Source of the DNA: Sphingomonas koreensis
GTDB lineage: Bacteria; Pseudomonadota; Alphaproteobacteria; Sphingomonadales; Sphingomonadaceae
Direction of reading: 5' to 3'
Length of the DNA stretch: 64,000 nt
Assembly: GCA_006438735.1 (NCBI GenBank)
Contig: RCZF01000005.1
Span: 1-64,000 of the forward strand
Shown here: piece by piece, positions 15,934 through 25,193 of the stretch
How the letters are laid out: every line of letters begins with the position of its first letter
Position numbering within the stretch: the stretch's first letter is position 1
The notes under the pieces: model-generated
What the model saw: the letters and a program-made list of their open reading frames with translations, nothing else
Databases searched by the model: none
Told to the model about the DNA's origin: nothing
Position numbers and translations under genes: made by a program

Positions 15934-16965
15934 ATGCTTGCATCAGCCTCCTCGACAGGAGGCAATATGCACCATGACCATATCCCGGGCGGGAGAATCT
16001 ATCGCGGGAAGCGAGGCGAGTGTTCATCACACGGTCTGCATCGGCGGCCCATGTCGAAGCGGCCGGACTTCCGGCAACTGAACATATTGCTGACAGTAGC
16101 CGAACTGCGCAGCTTCACGGGCGCGTCACGATTGCTTGGCGTGACGCAGCCGGCAATCAGTCAGGCGATCGCTCGCCTCGAAGAAATCTACGGCGGCGAT
16201 CTGTTTGAGCGCCGCCGCGGCGCCAAGCTAGAACTCACGCCGATCGCGCGCGCCATATTACCGTCTGCGCGCGGCCTTTTAGCGGCGTTGGATCAGCAAT
16301 TGCTCGAAGCGACGCAAGCTGCATTAAGCCAGCGCGGCACTCTAACGCTTGCCTCGTCACTGCCGCTCTTCGGACCTCTGCGCGACGGGGTCCTGACCTT
16401 CCTCGCGCGTTCCCCGGATGTCAGTCTGAAAATAGTCGAAGATTCCCCTCCGCGATTGCTGTCACAACTTAACGCCCGCCACGTCGATCTCGTGATAGTG
16501 CCGATGCCGACAGCTCTCCCGGGAGCATCCCTGGCCGCCGAAACCTTGTGGTCGGAGCGCTTGCTGGTCGCCTTGCCGCGCAAGAGTCCGCTTGTGCAGC
16601 ATCCCGTCCTGACATGGGCGGACCTTGAGGCCGCATCCCTGCTAGTTGGAGCGTCCGACGAAATCGTCGTCTCGAGCTTACTTCAATCATTTGCGTCGGA
16701 CACGCCGATCACGTTCGAGGTACATGCGGTGACCCGCGACACGCTTCTCGAGATGGTCGGGATGGGCATGGGCTCTGCAATCGTCGGTGCTTCGTCCGCA
16801 ACTTCCCGACCCAATATCGCTTATCGCGCTCTTGACTGCCAGGAGGCTGCAATCAACGTGGGGGGCGTGTGGCCATCGAAAGACAGCAATCCGCTCCGCC
16901 ACAGCCTGGTCGATTGCATCCGAAAGAACAGCAACAGCGTTCGCTGCGCCCCGATCACTTTGTAA
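15934..16965 (+). CDS. LysR-family transcriptional regulator
   Basis: The HTH (FRQLNILLTVAELRSFTGAS...LGVTQPAISQAIARLEE) starts near residue 46 of the longest form, with a typical two-lobed effector domain after it. Three starts are possible: ATG 15934 (AGGAG nearby), ATG 15967 (AGGAGG 4 nt upstream) and ATG 16051 (MSKRPDF, the usual family beginning, weak site). The first two add an unusual basic N-terminal extension. It is divergent from luxR and its end overlaps the convergent trbI end by 11 nt. It could regulate the trb operon or luxR; the effector is unknown. Confidence 0.85.
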   Translation: MLASASSTGGNMHHDHIPGGRIYRGKRGECSSHGLHRRPMSKRPDFRQLNILLTVAELRSFTGASRLLGVTQPAISQAIARLEEIYGGDLFERRRGAKLELTPIARAILPSARGLLAALDQQLLEATQAALSQRGTLTLASSLPLFGPLRDGVLTFLARSPDVSLKIVEDSPPRLLSQLNARHVDLVIVPMPTALPGASLAAETLWSERLLVALPRKSPLVQHPVLTWADLEAASLLVGASDEIVVSSLLQSFASDTPITFEVHAVTRDTLLEMVGMGMGSAIVGASSATSRPNIAYRALDCQEAAINVGGVWPSKDSNPLRHSLVDCIRKNSNSVRCAPITL

Positions 16966-18157
16966 CACTCGACCACGGGGCAAGGACCAGATCGCGACTC
17001 AGCAATACCCGCACTCGCGCGCCTGGCCGAACTGTGATCGTCGGTTGCACATCAAGTTGCCGGCTAACGATCTTATCGCCGGCGTTTTCAACGGATCGGC
17101 CAGCGCTTTCCCGAATGGCGAAGGCTATGTCGGCGTTATCGCCCCCGCCAGTGGTCGCGGCATTGGCCCCAACCCCGAACAAGGTCGACAGCAGGCCGGC
17201 CATCAGTAGCTTGCCGGTATGGTTGTCGACGCGATCGGTGAGTCCCGACTGGCCAGCGGCATCGGTGCCCACCATCCGGTCAAGGTCGAGCGAGCGGCCG
17301 TCGGGAAAGATCATCCGCGTCCACACAACCAACGCGCGGGATTGGCCATAGCTGACCCGCGCGTCATAAACGCCGATCAGCCGGGTTCCCTGCGGAATCA
17401 GCCGCGTGTGGCCGGTCACCGTGTCGAACACGTCTTCGGTCACTTGCGCCACGATCTGGCCAGGAAGGTCGGAAGACAATCCGGTGATAAGAGCCGCCGC
17501 GATCGTCGAGCCGGCCGACACGACAAAACGCCCCGCTGGCGCCGTTGGCCTCCCGCTGTTCACGGTTGGCTCGCGGTTCCCGCCGGCGACGAGCGCCGCC
17601 TTTCGGTCCTGGGCATCGCCATTCGCGGCCTGGGCCGGTTCGTCGGTAGCAGGCTGACCGGGAGGGCTCTGTGGCGCTTCGGCGCTATCCCTTGCGGAGC
17701 GCGCGCCTTCGCCGGTGCCGGCGAACAGCTTGCTCGCACGCGTGCTGTCGCGTTGCTGGCGACGGCGTTGCTGCTCGGCCGACGCTTCATTGTTAACGGT
17801 GCCCGGCGATGCCGGGGCGCCACCGGAAAGCGGTGGGGTGGTGACCGGTTGGGGTGTCATCGGCGGTGCGCCGATCCCGGCCGGCGCAGTCCGTGCGAGA
17901 TCGCCATAATCCTTCGGCGCATCGGCGAGCGCATCGGTGTTGCGGCGTTCAACCGAGACGGTTTCCTGTGGCGCTTGGGTGCGATGGCTCGCGGTCAGGC
18001 TGTAGCCCAGCGCTGCCGCCACGCCGAGCGCGCTCACGCCGGCGAGCGTCGCTAGCGCCTTGCGCGACAGGCGCCGCGGTATCGGGGCTGCAGCCCGGGT
18101 TGCGATCGGCGGTCGCTTATCGATCGGGTCTCGGGCGAGTTGGTCATGCTCGATCAC
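16955..18157 (-). CDS. trbI: TrbI (VirB10-like) channel scaffold
   Basis: 400 aa. A cytoplasmic N-terminus, a single membrane helix (ALATLAGVSALGVAAALGY, about residues 33-52) and a long Pro/Ala/Gln-rich periplasmic linker lead to the conserved C-terminal TrbI domain (AGSTIAAALITGLSSDLPGQ, LIPQGTRLIGVYDARVSYGQ). It spans inner and outer membranes and senses energy from the ATPases. Last gene of the trb operon, overlapping trbG by 4 nt. Confidence 0.92.
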   Translation of the reverse strand: MIEHDQLARDPIDKRPPIATRAAAPIPRRLSRKALATLAGVSALGVAAALGYSLTASHRTQAPQETVSVERRNTDALADAPKDYGDLARTAPAGIGAPPMTPQPVTTPPLSGGAPASPGTVNNEASAEQQRRRQQRDSTRASKLFAGTGEGARSARDSAEAPQSPPGQPATDEPAQAANGDAQDRKAALVAGGNREPTVNSGRPTAPAGRFVVSAGSTIAAALITGLSSDLPGQIVAQVTEDVFDTVTGHTRLIPQGTRLIGVYDARVSYGQSRALVVWTRMIFPDGRSLDLDRMVGTDAAGQSGLTDRVDNHTGKLLMAGLLSTLFGVGANAATTGGGDNADIAFAIRESAGRSVENAGDKIVSRQLDVQPTITVRPGARVRVLLSRDLVLAPWSSVTK

Positions 18158-18999
18158 GACCGACCCTCCCGAGCACCCGTGCGTTCGATGCGGACGATGA
18201 TTTGCTTCTTTGTTCCCAGCCGAAGTTCGGCAATCGAGAACAGACGATCGACGACCATGTAGCGGCCCGACACACGATAATTGACGAGTTCGGCCTTGTT
18301 CTTCTCGCCGATCAGGAACAGCGGCGGCAGCTCGCTCTGAGCGATCGTCTGCGGGAACAGCAGATAGGTTTTGGCCCCGTCGTCAAACACCTGCACAGGC
18401 TTCCATGGCGGATTAGCGCCGCTCAGCCGGTACGCGAAATCCAGCCTGGCCGGATCGATGCCGGTCTGGACTTGGGTGCTGGCGACGGCCGTTGCCGCCT
18501 CGATCCGGGCGCGCACCGCGATCAGCTCATCCTGGGGATAGGACCAGCCGACGCTCGCCATATAGGTCGCGGGCGTTGAGCGTAGCTCGACATGATAGGT
18601 CCGCCGGTCGGTATTGATGACGAGGTTGGTTCTGGTGCCCGGATCGGTGGGCTTGACCAATATGTGCGTGCGGCGGCCCGGCCCGGAGCCGCTTGCGGCT
18701 TCGCCGATCACCCAACGCACCGTGTCGCCGGCAGCGACCGCGCCGGAGTCTGACAGCGTTTCGCCCTCCTGCAGCACGATATCGGTGACCTGACCCACCG
18801 CCGCATAGACTTGATAGAGGCCACCCGGCGCATAGACGAACGGCTGTGTCGCGCCTTGCCATCCCGCAGGACGCGGTTTGATCCGCGCTGCTTCCGTGGC
18901 GGCTGCAACCGGACGTGCCGATGGCGGCGCGGCTTGCGCGAATGCCGGCACGGCCGAGAGCAAGATGGGAGTGGCGAGCAATAATATGCGCATGATCAT
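18154..18999 (-). CDS. trbG: TrbG (VirB9-like) outer-membrane channel subunit
   Basis: 281 aa with a cleavable signal peptide (MRILLLATPILLSAVPAFAQA). The N-terminal VirB9 half has YAVY-like beta motifs (FVYAPGGLYQVYAAVG). The C-terminal half with GANPPWKPVQVFDDGAKTYL is the classic VirB9 signature. It forms the outer-membrane ring with TrbI. Overlaps trbF and trbI by 4 nt each, so the whole run is coupled. Confidence 0.92.
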   Translation of the reverse strand: MIMRILLLATPILLSAVPAFAQAAPPSARPVAAATEAARIKPRPAGWQGATQPFVYAPGGLYQVYAAVGQVTDIVLQEGETLSDSGAVAAGDTVRWVIGEAASGSGPGRRTHILVKPTDPGTRTNLVINTDRRTYHVELRSTPATYMASVGWSYPQDELIAVRARIEAATAVASTQVQTGIDPARLDFAYRLSGANPPWKPVQVFDDGAKTYLLFPQTIAQSELPPLFLIGEKNKAELVNYRVSGRYMVVDRLFSIAELRLGTKKQIIVRIERTGAREGRS

Positions 19000-19685
19000 T
19001 CTCCGAGATCCTGGGACCAGTTGATGGCGTGGACGTAGAGCCCGAGCGGGTTGCGGCTGAGTGTCGCGGCGTCGGTCGGTGTGCGAACGACGATGGTGAG
19101 CACGCCCGTCCAGTGGGTTGTCGCCGCAAGCTGGCCGTGGTTGTAGCGCCGCTCATCCCAGGCCACGCGGAAGCTATCGGCGGACGCGCGCACGACATTC
19201 TTCACGTCGATCGACACCTGTTTGTCGGCGAGATCGGCGAACGGATCGCTGCCGCGCGCATAGTCATTGAGCACTGCTGCGCCCTGCTCGGTCGTAAAAT
19301 CATAGGCGGCGTTGAGGTTTTGCCTGAGCACGATCGGATCGGCCGGGCGTGAGCGGATGTTTTCGATGAAGCGCGCCAGATGCCACGCGATCTGCGGATC
19401 GGTCGGGCGATAGTCAGATGTTGCCGGCGCGACGCCGCGCGCAGCACCGAGACGATCAACCTCAACCACATAGGGCACGATATGCGAACCGAACCGCAGG
19501 CGTACATTATCGACGACCGACAGCGACAAGAGCGCGGTAGCGCCGAACGCCATCAGCCGCCAGCTTCGCGCCTGGACCCGCGCCGAGCCGATGCGATCGT
19601 CCCAGGCCTGACCGGCACGCTGATAAGGGGTTTCGGGGACGGGCTCGCGGCCGAACCGCGACGAGGGGCGACGAAACGGGTTCAT
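18996..19685 (-). CDS. trbF: TrbF (VirB8-like) inner-membrane assembly factor
   Basis: 229 aa from ATG 19685 (MNPFRRPSSRFG...); the longer frame upstream runs through trbL and is not used. One membrane helix (about residues 46-64) precedes the VirB8/TrbF periplasmic domain, with RQNLNAAYDFTTEQGAAVLN and VRASADSFRVAWDERRYNHG. It nucleates assembly of the secretion channel. The start overlaps the trbL stop by 4 nt. Confidence 0.9.
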   Translation of the reverse strand: MNPFRRPSSRFGREPVPETPYQRAGQAWDDRIGSARVQARSWRLMAFGATALLSLSVVDNVRLRFGSHIVPYVVEVDRLGAARGVAPATSDYRPTDPQIAWHLARFIENIRSRPADPIVLRQNLNAAYDFTTEQGAAVLNDYARGSDPFADLADKQVSIDVKNVVRASADSFRVAWDERRYNHGQLAATTHWTGVLTIVVRTPTDAATLSRNPLGLYVHAINWSQDLGE

Positions 19686-21019
19686 GACCGATCCTCCAGC
19701 GAGATGTGCGCCGACCCTCCATGGTGGTCGGCTGAGCGAAGTGTGTGGGCAGCAAGGGTCGCGCCCTGGATCATGGCTTGGCGGCGGCGCAGCTGCTTCG
19801 CCCAAGCCGGTGCCGGTGCTTCAGCCGGCGCTGTTGCGGGCGACGATATTGCTGTCCGATCGGCGCCACCTTCTGGCGCAGGCTCAGCGGAGCCCGCGGC
19901 TGCTTCGGTAGCTGCCCCAGACGACCCGCCGGGCGCGGACGAACCGGTACCGCTCTCGCCGCTGCCCGAACTTGCGCCGCCCCCCGGCGCTCCGGACGGC
20001 GGGGGAACCGTCGGAGCGCCGCCCGTCGGCGCCGGGGGAGCGGCAGGCCCCGACGAGGATCCACCGGACGGGGGCGAGCCGGCGGATCGGGAGAGGGTGG
20101 AGGCAGCAGCGGACCCTGCGCTGTTGGCAAGGCCGGCGGCGCCCGCGACGCCCATCGTCGCGGCGGCGCCGATCCCACCGACCACCGCGCCGGTTGCGAC
20201 CGCGGCGCCAGCACCGAGCTGGGGGCCGCCCGAAATCAGGCCGGAGGCAATTCCAGGCCCGAAGATAGCAAGGCCAAGCAGCGTGAGCGCGGCCAGCGCG
20301 AGGCTCACGACCTGTTCGATCGTTGGCTGCGCGCCGCCGAAATCGATCACGAAATCGCGGAAGATGGTCGAGCCGATGCCGATGATAACGGCGAGCACCA
20401 GCACCTTAATGCCCGATGCCATCACATTGCCCAGCACCCGCTCGGCGAGGAACGCGGTGCGTCCGAACAGCCCGAACGGCACGAGTACGAAACCGGCGAG
20501 CGTCGTCAGCTTGAACTCGATCAGCGTCACGAAGAGCTGGATCGCGATAATGAAAAAGGCGAGCAGCACGATCGCCCAGGCGAGCAGCAGCACCGCGATC
20601 TGGACGAAGTTGGCGAAGATGCCGACCGGCCCGACCAGCAGCGATGCCTGGTCGAGCAGCGGCTGGCCGGCATCGATGCCGATCTGCGCGATCTTGCCCG
20701 GATGAAGCAGATCTTCCGCGTTGCCCGACCCGGCTGCCTTGAGGCCGATCCCCGAAAAACTCAGATAGATGATCTTTGCGAGGCCGTTCCAGTTCGTCAT
20801 CAGGAACGCGAAGAAGCCGACCTGAAGTATCTTCCTGACGAGGCGCGCGACGATGTCTTCGCCCTCTCCCCACGTCCAGAAAAGGAAGGCGAGCGTCACA
20901 TCGATGACGATCAGCGAGCTCGCGAGAAATCCGACATCGCCACGGATTAGGCCGAAGCCCGAATCGATGTAGCGCGCGAAGACATCGAGGAAACCATCGA
21001 TGACACCAGTGCCTTGCAT
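19682..21019 (-). CDS. trbL: TrbL (VirB6-like) polytopic channel protein
   Basis: 445 aa. The start MQGTGVIDGFLDVFARYIDSG and about six transmembrane segments up to residue 290 are typical of TrbL. The last 150 residues are a low-complexity tail of Gly, Ser, Pro and Ala (GGSSSGPAAPPAPTGGAPT), then a basic end. The tail is GC-extreme, which makes the antisense frames look open. It forms the inner-membrane pore. Confidence 0.9.
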   Translation of the reverse strand: MQGTGVIDGFLDVFARYIDSGFGLIRGDVGFLASSLIVIDVTLAFLFWTWGEGEDIVARLVRKILQVGFFAFLMTNWNGLAKIIYLSFSGIGLKAAGSGNAEDLLHPGKIAQIGIDAGQPLLDQASLLVGPVGIFANFVQIAVLLLAWAIVLLAFFIIAIQLFVTLIEFKLTTLAGFVLVPFGLFGRTAFLAERVLGNVMASGIKVLVLAVIIGIGSTIFRDFVIDFGGAQPTIEQVVSLALAALTLLGLAIFGPGIASGLISGGPQLGAGAAVATGAVVGGIGAAATMGVAGAAGLANSAGSAAASTLSRSAGSPPSGGSSSGPAAPPAPTGGAPTVPPPSGAPGGGASSGSGESGTGSSAPGGSSGAATEAAAGSAEPAPEGGADRTAISSPATAPAEAPAPAWAKQLRRRQAMIQGATLAAHTLRSADHHGGSAHISLEDRS

Positions 21020-21022
21020 GGC

Positions 21023-21421
21023 TCAGTGCTCCGGTGACTGAAGGGGTGGGACGGCGACAGTCGCGGGCGCCGGCAAAAGCGCCGGTTCGATCGCTGCCGG
21101 CTCGACCGGCGCCACGAAGCTACGGCTCTCGCCCATGAAACGGCGACGGTTCACGTCCCACGCCGCCTGGCACCGCGCATCGTCACGATTTGCCGGGAGC
21201 GTGCGGCACCGCGCCAGTTCGGCACGGAGCGGATCGACGGTGACCGGCGCGGATGCATCAGGGGTCTCGCCGACCGCATAATGCGAAGCTGGCGGCGCCG
21301 TATCGGTTATCGCGACCAGGGCGAGCGCCCCTACCGTTGCTGCAACTGCGGCCATTGCAATCGACCGCCAGCCGAGTCCGTCGAAGCGGCCGCGCCCCGT
21401 GCGTGTCGGTTCCTCAGTCAT
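21023..21421 (-). CDS. Putative entry-exclusion protein TrbK-alt
   Basis: 132 aa with one N-terminal membrane helix (IAMAAVAATVGALALVAI). The periplasmic core has two cysteines in DPLRAELARCRTLP and RCQAAWDVNRRRF, the pattern of the TrbK-alt family found between trbJ and trbL in Ti-type systems. It likely blocks redundant mating into cells already carrying the element. The start overlaps the trbJ stop by 8 nt. Confidence 0.8.
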   Translation of the reverse strand: MTEEPTRTGRGRFDGLGWRSIAMAAVAATVGALALVAITDTAPPASHYAVGETPDASAPVTVDPLRAELARCRTLPANRDDARCQAAWDVNRRRFMGESRSFVAPVEPAAIEPALLPAPATVAVPPLQSPEH

Positions 21422-22160
21422 GGAACAGCGTCACGCTCTGCGGCACATAACCCGCGCCTGGAGTCAGGAACCGGCGGGTCTGTTCGCGGCCCTGCGCTTC
21501 GTCAGCGGCAGTGCGCGCGGCCTGGATTGCCGCTGCGCGCGACTGCGCCGCGACCATGGCGGTCAGGTCGGCGAGCTGGCGCGTCTGTAGCGCCACCAGC
21601 TGGTTGCCGGCCTGCGCCGCCTGCAACGCGCCCGTCGCTCCCTGGCTCGCGGTGACCAATGACGATGCCTGATCGCGCGTGCCGTCGATATTGCCAGTAA
21701 CCGTCGCGCCGGTGCGCAACGCATCCTGATATGAGGCAAGAGCGTCGGTCCAACGCGACTGCGCGTTGGTGACGAGGGCGCCCGATGAACTTCCAGCGAG
21801 CGATCCCGACGGATAACGCTGGCTGAACACCTGATCGATATTCTCGACCTTGTAGGCGATCTGCTGCGCTTGGGTGATCAGCTGGCGCGTGCGATCAATG
21901 TCCCGCTGGATGCTCGACAACATGCTGGTTGGCAGGTTGGTCAGATTTCGCGCCTGATTGATCAGACTCTGCGCCTGATTCTGGATCTGGGTGATCTGGT
22001 TGTTGATCTGCTGAAGCGTGCGCGCGGCGGTCAGCACGTTTTGCGCATAGTTGCTGGGATCATAGACGATCCCGCCGAACTGGGCGTCGGCTGGCGCGCT
22101 GAACACGAGCGCCAGCGGGGCGGCGCCGAAAGCGAATTTGGTCATACGAGAGCGGCTCAT
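21414..22160 (-). CDS. trbJ: TrbJ (VirB5-like) pilus-associated protein
   Basis: 248 aa with a signal peptide ending near APADA|QFGG. The mature start GGIVYDPSNYAQNVLTAART and the long Gln/Asn-rich coiled coil (QQINNQITQIQNQAQSLINQ) are diagnostic of TrbJ. It is periplasmic or pilus-tip associated. Overlaps trbE by 4 nt. Confidence 0.92.
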   Translation of the reverse strand: MSRSRMTKFAFGAAPLALVFSAPADAQFGGIVYDPSNYAQNVLTAARTLQQINNQITQIQNQAQSLINQARNLTNLPTSMLSSIQRDIDRTRQLITQAQQIAYKVENIDQVFSQRYPSGSLAGSSSGALVTNAQSRWTDALASYQDALRTGATVTGNIDGTRDQASSLVTASQGATGALQAAQAGNQLVALQTRQLADLTAMVAAQSRAAAIQAARTAADEAQGREQTRRFLTPGAGYVPQSVTLFHD

Positions 22161-24610
22161 GCGAAAGTCTCCTCAGGTTCGAGTGCATCATTAGTGAGAT
22201 GATCGACGGCCCAGCCGAGGCCGCGGTGGCATAGCCAGGCGGCGGCAAAGCCATCGGCCCCATGCCGCTCGATCAGCGCGGTGATCGCGGTGAGGTCGCT
22301 GCGTTGCGACGCGGCAGCGAAGGCGAGTGCGACCGGCCCGAGGCCAAGATCGAACAGCCGGTTGCCGAGCGCCGACTGGCAATAATAATCGCGCTTTGGC
22401 GTCGCCGAGGCGATGATCTCGATCTGGCGGTCGTTGAGCCCGAACCGGCGATAGATGCCGGCGATCTGCGGCTCGAGCGCGCGTTCATTGGCGAGGAACA
22501 GCCGGGTCGGGCAGCTCTCGATGATGGCGGGCGCGATCGCCGAGCCTTCGATGTCGGCGAGGCTCTGGGTCGCGAACACGACGCTCGCGTTCTTCTTGCG
22601 CAGTGTCTTCAGCCATTCCTTCAGCTGGCGACCGAACATCGGATCATCCAGCGCGAGCCAGCCCTCGTCGATCAGGATCAGCGTCGGCCGGCCGTCCAAT
22701 CGGCGGCCGATACGGTGGAACAGGTAAGCGAGGACCGCCGGCGCAGCCGGTGTGCCGATCAGCCCCTCGGTCTCGAAGGCCTGCGCATCACTTTCCCCGA
22801 AATGCTCGACATCAGCATCGAGCAACCGGCCATAGGGACCGGACAGCGTGTAGGGCGCGAGCGCGCGCTTGAGGCCCGATGCCTGGATCAGCACGGTGAG
22901 GCCGGTCAACGTGCGCTGCGCGGCCGGCGCGTCGGCCAAGCTGCCGAGCGCGGTCCACAGATGATCCTTCACCTCGGGCGTGATTGCGAACTCTTCGCGC
23001 GCGAGGATCGCGGCGAGCCAGTCGGCGGCCCAGGCCCGCTCGTCCGGCTCGTCGATCCGGGCGAGCGGCTGCAGCAGAACCGGCGCGGCGTCACCGCCCA
23101 GCGCACCACCCAGATCGTGCCACTCGCCGCCCATACCGAGCGTCGCCGCGCGGATCGATCCGCCATGATCGAAGGCGAAGATCTGCGCGCCCTCATAGCG
23201 GCGGAACTGGAGCGCCATGAAGGCGAGCAGCACGCTCTTGCCCGAGCCGGTCGGACCGACGACCAGGGTATGGCCGACATCGCCGACATGGAGCGAAAGC
23301 CGAAACGGGGTCGCGCCCTGCGTGCGGGCATGAAACAGCGGCGGTGCCTTGAAATGGCTGTCGCGATCCTGGCCCGCCCAGACGGCCGACACCGGCATGA
23401 TGTGAGCAAGGTTGAGCGTCGAAATTGGCGGCTGACGGACATTGGCGTATGGATTGCCGGGCAGCGAGCCGAGCCACGCTTCGATCGCATTCAGCCCTTC
23501 GGCGATGCAGGCAAAATCACGGCCGCGCACGATCTTCTCGATCGCCTGAAGCCGGAAATCGGCGTCGCGTGGCGTGTCGCCCAGCACCGTGATGGTCGTG
23601 GTGACATAGGCATAGCCCGCGATATCCGCGCCGAGATCCTGCAGCGCCGCGTCGGCTTCGGCCGACTTGTTGGCGGCGTCGCTGTCGACCAGCACGCTCG
23701 CTTCGTTGGTCAGCACTTCCTTGACGATCGCCGCCAGGCTCTTGCGCTTCGAAAACCACAGTCGGCGGATGCGCGTCAGCATCCGCTGCGCCGACACCTT
23801 GTCGAGGCAGATTGCCCGCGTCGTCCAGCGATAGGCGAAGCCGAGCCGGTTGAGCTCGTCGAGCATTCCCGGCACCGTCGACGCCGGAAAGCCGGTGATC
23901 GAGAGGCAGCGCAGATGCTTGTCGCCGAGTTGCGGCGCCAGCCCGCCGACGAGCACTTCGTCCGCCAGCAGCGCGTCGAGATGCATCGGCGTCTCGGGCA
24001 GCGTGATGCGTTGCTCGTGGGTAGAGATCGTCGAGTGGATGTAGCTCAGCGTCTCGGCCGGCGAGAGCCACGCCGCTTCGGGCATCACGCCCTCGATCAT
24101 GTCGAGGACGCGGCCCGTATCGCGCTCGAAATCATCGAGATGGTCTGCGGCGGTGGCGACGCCCTGCGCTCCGCCTTCATACAGCAGCGAAGACGCCTTC
24201 GACGTGTCGTCGGCCGGCGGCAGCCATTGCAGCGTCAGATAATAGGCACTTGTGAAATTGGGCTGCGTGACATCGCCGCCTTCGAAAAGGTCGCGGCGTT
24301 CTTCATCGATCAGCGCCGAGACCGGATCGGCGAATCCTGCCGACGTCGGATAGCCTGGCGATGGCTTGCGCTGCGCCTCGACGTAGATCGCCCATCCCGT
24401 GCCCAGCCGCTTGAGCGCGCTGTTGAGCCGCGCCGAGGTCGCCATCAGCTCTGCCTGGGTTGCACTGTCGAGGTCGGGGCCGCGGAACTGCGCAATACGC
24501 AGGAAGCTGCCATCCTTGTTGAGGATAATGCCGGGTGCAATCATCGCCGCCCAGGGCAGGAAATCCGAGAGCCGCGACGCGTGGCGGGCATGTTCGCGCA
24601 GGAACATCAT
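22157..24610 (-). CDS. trbE: TrbE (VirB4-like) secretion ATPase
   Basis: 817 aa. The CagE/VirB4 N-terminal domain (FLREHARHASRLSDFLPWA...) is followed by a AAA ATPase with Walker A VVGPTGSGKSVLL (about residue 450) and Walker B LILIDEGWLAL (about 645). It powers pilus biogenesis and substrate transfer on the cytoplasmic face. A frame of 881 codons on the opposite strand is only a shadow. Starts 5 nt after the trbD stop. Confidence 0.94.
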   Translation of the reverse strand: MMFLREHARHASRLSDFLPWAAMIAPGIILNKDGSFLRIAQFRGPDLDSATQAELMATSARLNSALKRLGTGWAIYVEAQRKPSPGYPTSAGFADPVSALIDEERRDLFEGGDVTQPNFTSAYYLTLQWLPPADDTSKASSLLYEGGAQGVATAADHLDDFERDTGRVLDMIEGVMPEAAWLSPAETLSYIHSTISTHEQRITLPETPMHLDALLADEVLVGGLAPQLGDKHLRCLSITGFPASTVPGMLDELNRLGFAYRWTTRAICLDKVSAQRMLTRIRRLWFSKRKSLAAIVKEVLTNEASVLVDSDAANKSAEADAALQDLGADIAGYAYVTTTITVLGDTPRDADFRLQAIEKIVRGRDFACIAEGLNAIEAWLGSLPGNPYANVRQPPISTLNLAHIMPVSAVWAGQDRDSHFKAPPLFHARTQGATPFRLSLHVGDVGHTLVVGPTGSGKSVLLAFMALQFRRYEGAQIFAFDHGGSIRAATLGMGGEWHDLGGALGGDAAPVLLQPLARIDEPDERAWAADWLAAILAREEFAITPEVKDHLWTALGSLADAPAAQRTLTGLTVLIQASGLKRALAPYTLSGPYGRLLDADVEHFGESDAQAFETEGLIGTPAAPAVLAYLFHRIGRRLDGRPTLILIDEGWLALDDPMFGRQLKEWLKTLRKKNASVVFATQSLADIEGSAIAPAIIESCPTRLFLANERALEPQIAGIYRRFGLNDRQIEIIASATPKRDYYCQSALGNRLFDLGLGPVALAFAAASQRSDLTAITALIERHGADGFAAAWLCHRGLGWAVDHLTNDALEPEETFA

Positions 24611-24615
24611 GGGGT

Positions 24616-24879
24616 TCAGCTTTCGAAAAGAGTGGGAAGGGTCATGTGTCGGCGGGCGACGGGCAAGATCTGCGGATCGCGGCGCGCGGCGAACACGGCG
24701 AGGCCGTGCCCCACCACCGCCATCACCAGGCCGGCGATCCAGAGCCGCAGGCCGATCCCGATCGCAGCGGCGAGCGTTCCGTTGACGATCGCGAGTGCGC
24801 GAGGCGCACCCGCCAACAGGATCGGTTCGGCGAGCGCCCGATGCACCGGTGCTGCAAACCCGGGCAGGTCCTCGTACAT
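24616..24879 (-). CDS. trbD: TrbD (VirB3-like)
   Basis: 87 aa from ATG 24879, overlapping the trbC stop by one base (TGATG). The family core is EDLPGFAAPVHRALAEPILL, with a hydrophobic stretch after it. TrbD is an inner-membrane partner of TrbE. It was identified inside a longer meaningless frame by its start and family sequence. Confidence 0.88.
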   Translation of the reverse strand: MYEDLPGFAAPVHRALAEPILLAGAPRALAIVNGTLAAAIGIGLRLWIAGLVMAVVGHGLAVFAARRDPQILPVARRHMTLPTLFES

Positions 24880-25193
24880 CAGACTAGCGCCCCGCCGCCG
24901 AAGCTGAAGAACGACAGGAAGAAGGACGAGGCGGCGAATGCGACGGACAGGCCGAACACGATCTGGATCAGTTTCCGGAAGCCGCCCGACGTGTCGCCGA
25001 ACGCCAGCGTCAGACCGGTGATCACGATGATGATCACGCCAATCACCTTGGCGACCGGACCTTGCACCGAGTCGACGATCGACTGGAGCGGCGTTTCCCA
25101 CGGCATGCCAGTCCCGCCAGCCCAGGCGGGCATGGCGTAGAGCATCGCGGCAGCAGCAAGGCTGGCGCGCTGGAGGGTCTTCAGTCTGGTCAT
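24879..25193 (-). CDS. trbC: TrbC (VirB2-like) pilin precursor
   Basis: 104 aa from ATG 25193, overlapping trbB by 4 nt. Signal peptide to AWA|GGTGMPWETPLQSI, then two hydrophobic helices separated by GDTSGGFRKLIQ. In RP4-like systems this pilin is trimmed and cyclised by TraF, whose gene is at 6224-6805. Confidence 0.9.
   Translation of the reverse strand: MTRLKTLQRASLAAAAMLYAMPAWAGGTGMPWETPLQSIVDSVQGPVAKVIGVIIIVITGLTLAFGDTSGGFRKLIQIVFGLSVAFAASSFFLSFFSFGGGALV

Noticed and set aside
19745..20950. 401-codon plus-strand frame over trbL
   Set aside because: Caused by the low-complexity Gly/Pro/Ser tail of trbL; no family features.
22262..24907. 881-codon open frame opposite trbE
   Set aside because: It is the antisense shadow of trbE and trbD; the translation is Arg/Gln/Asp-rich without domains, while trbE has full motifs.
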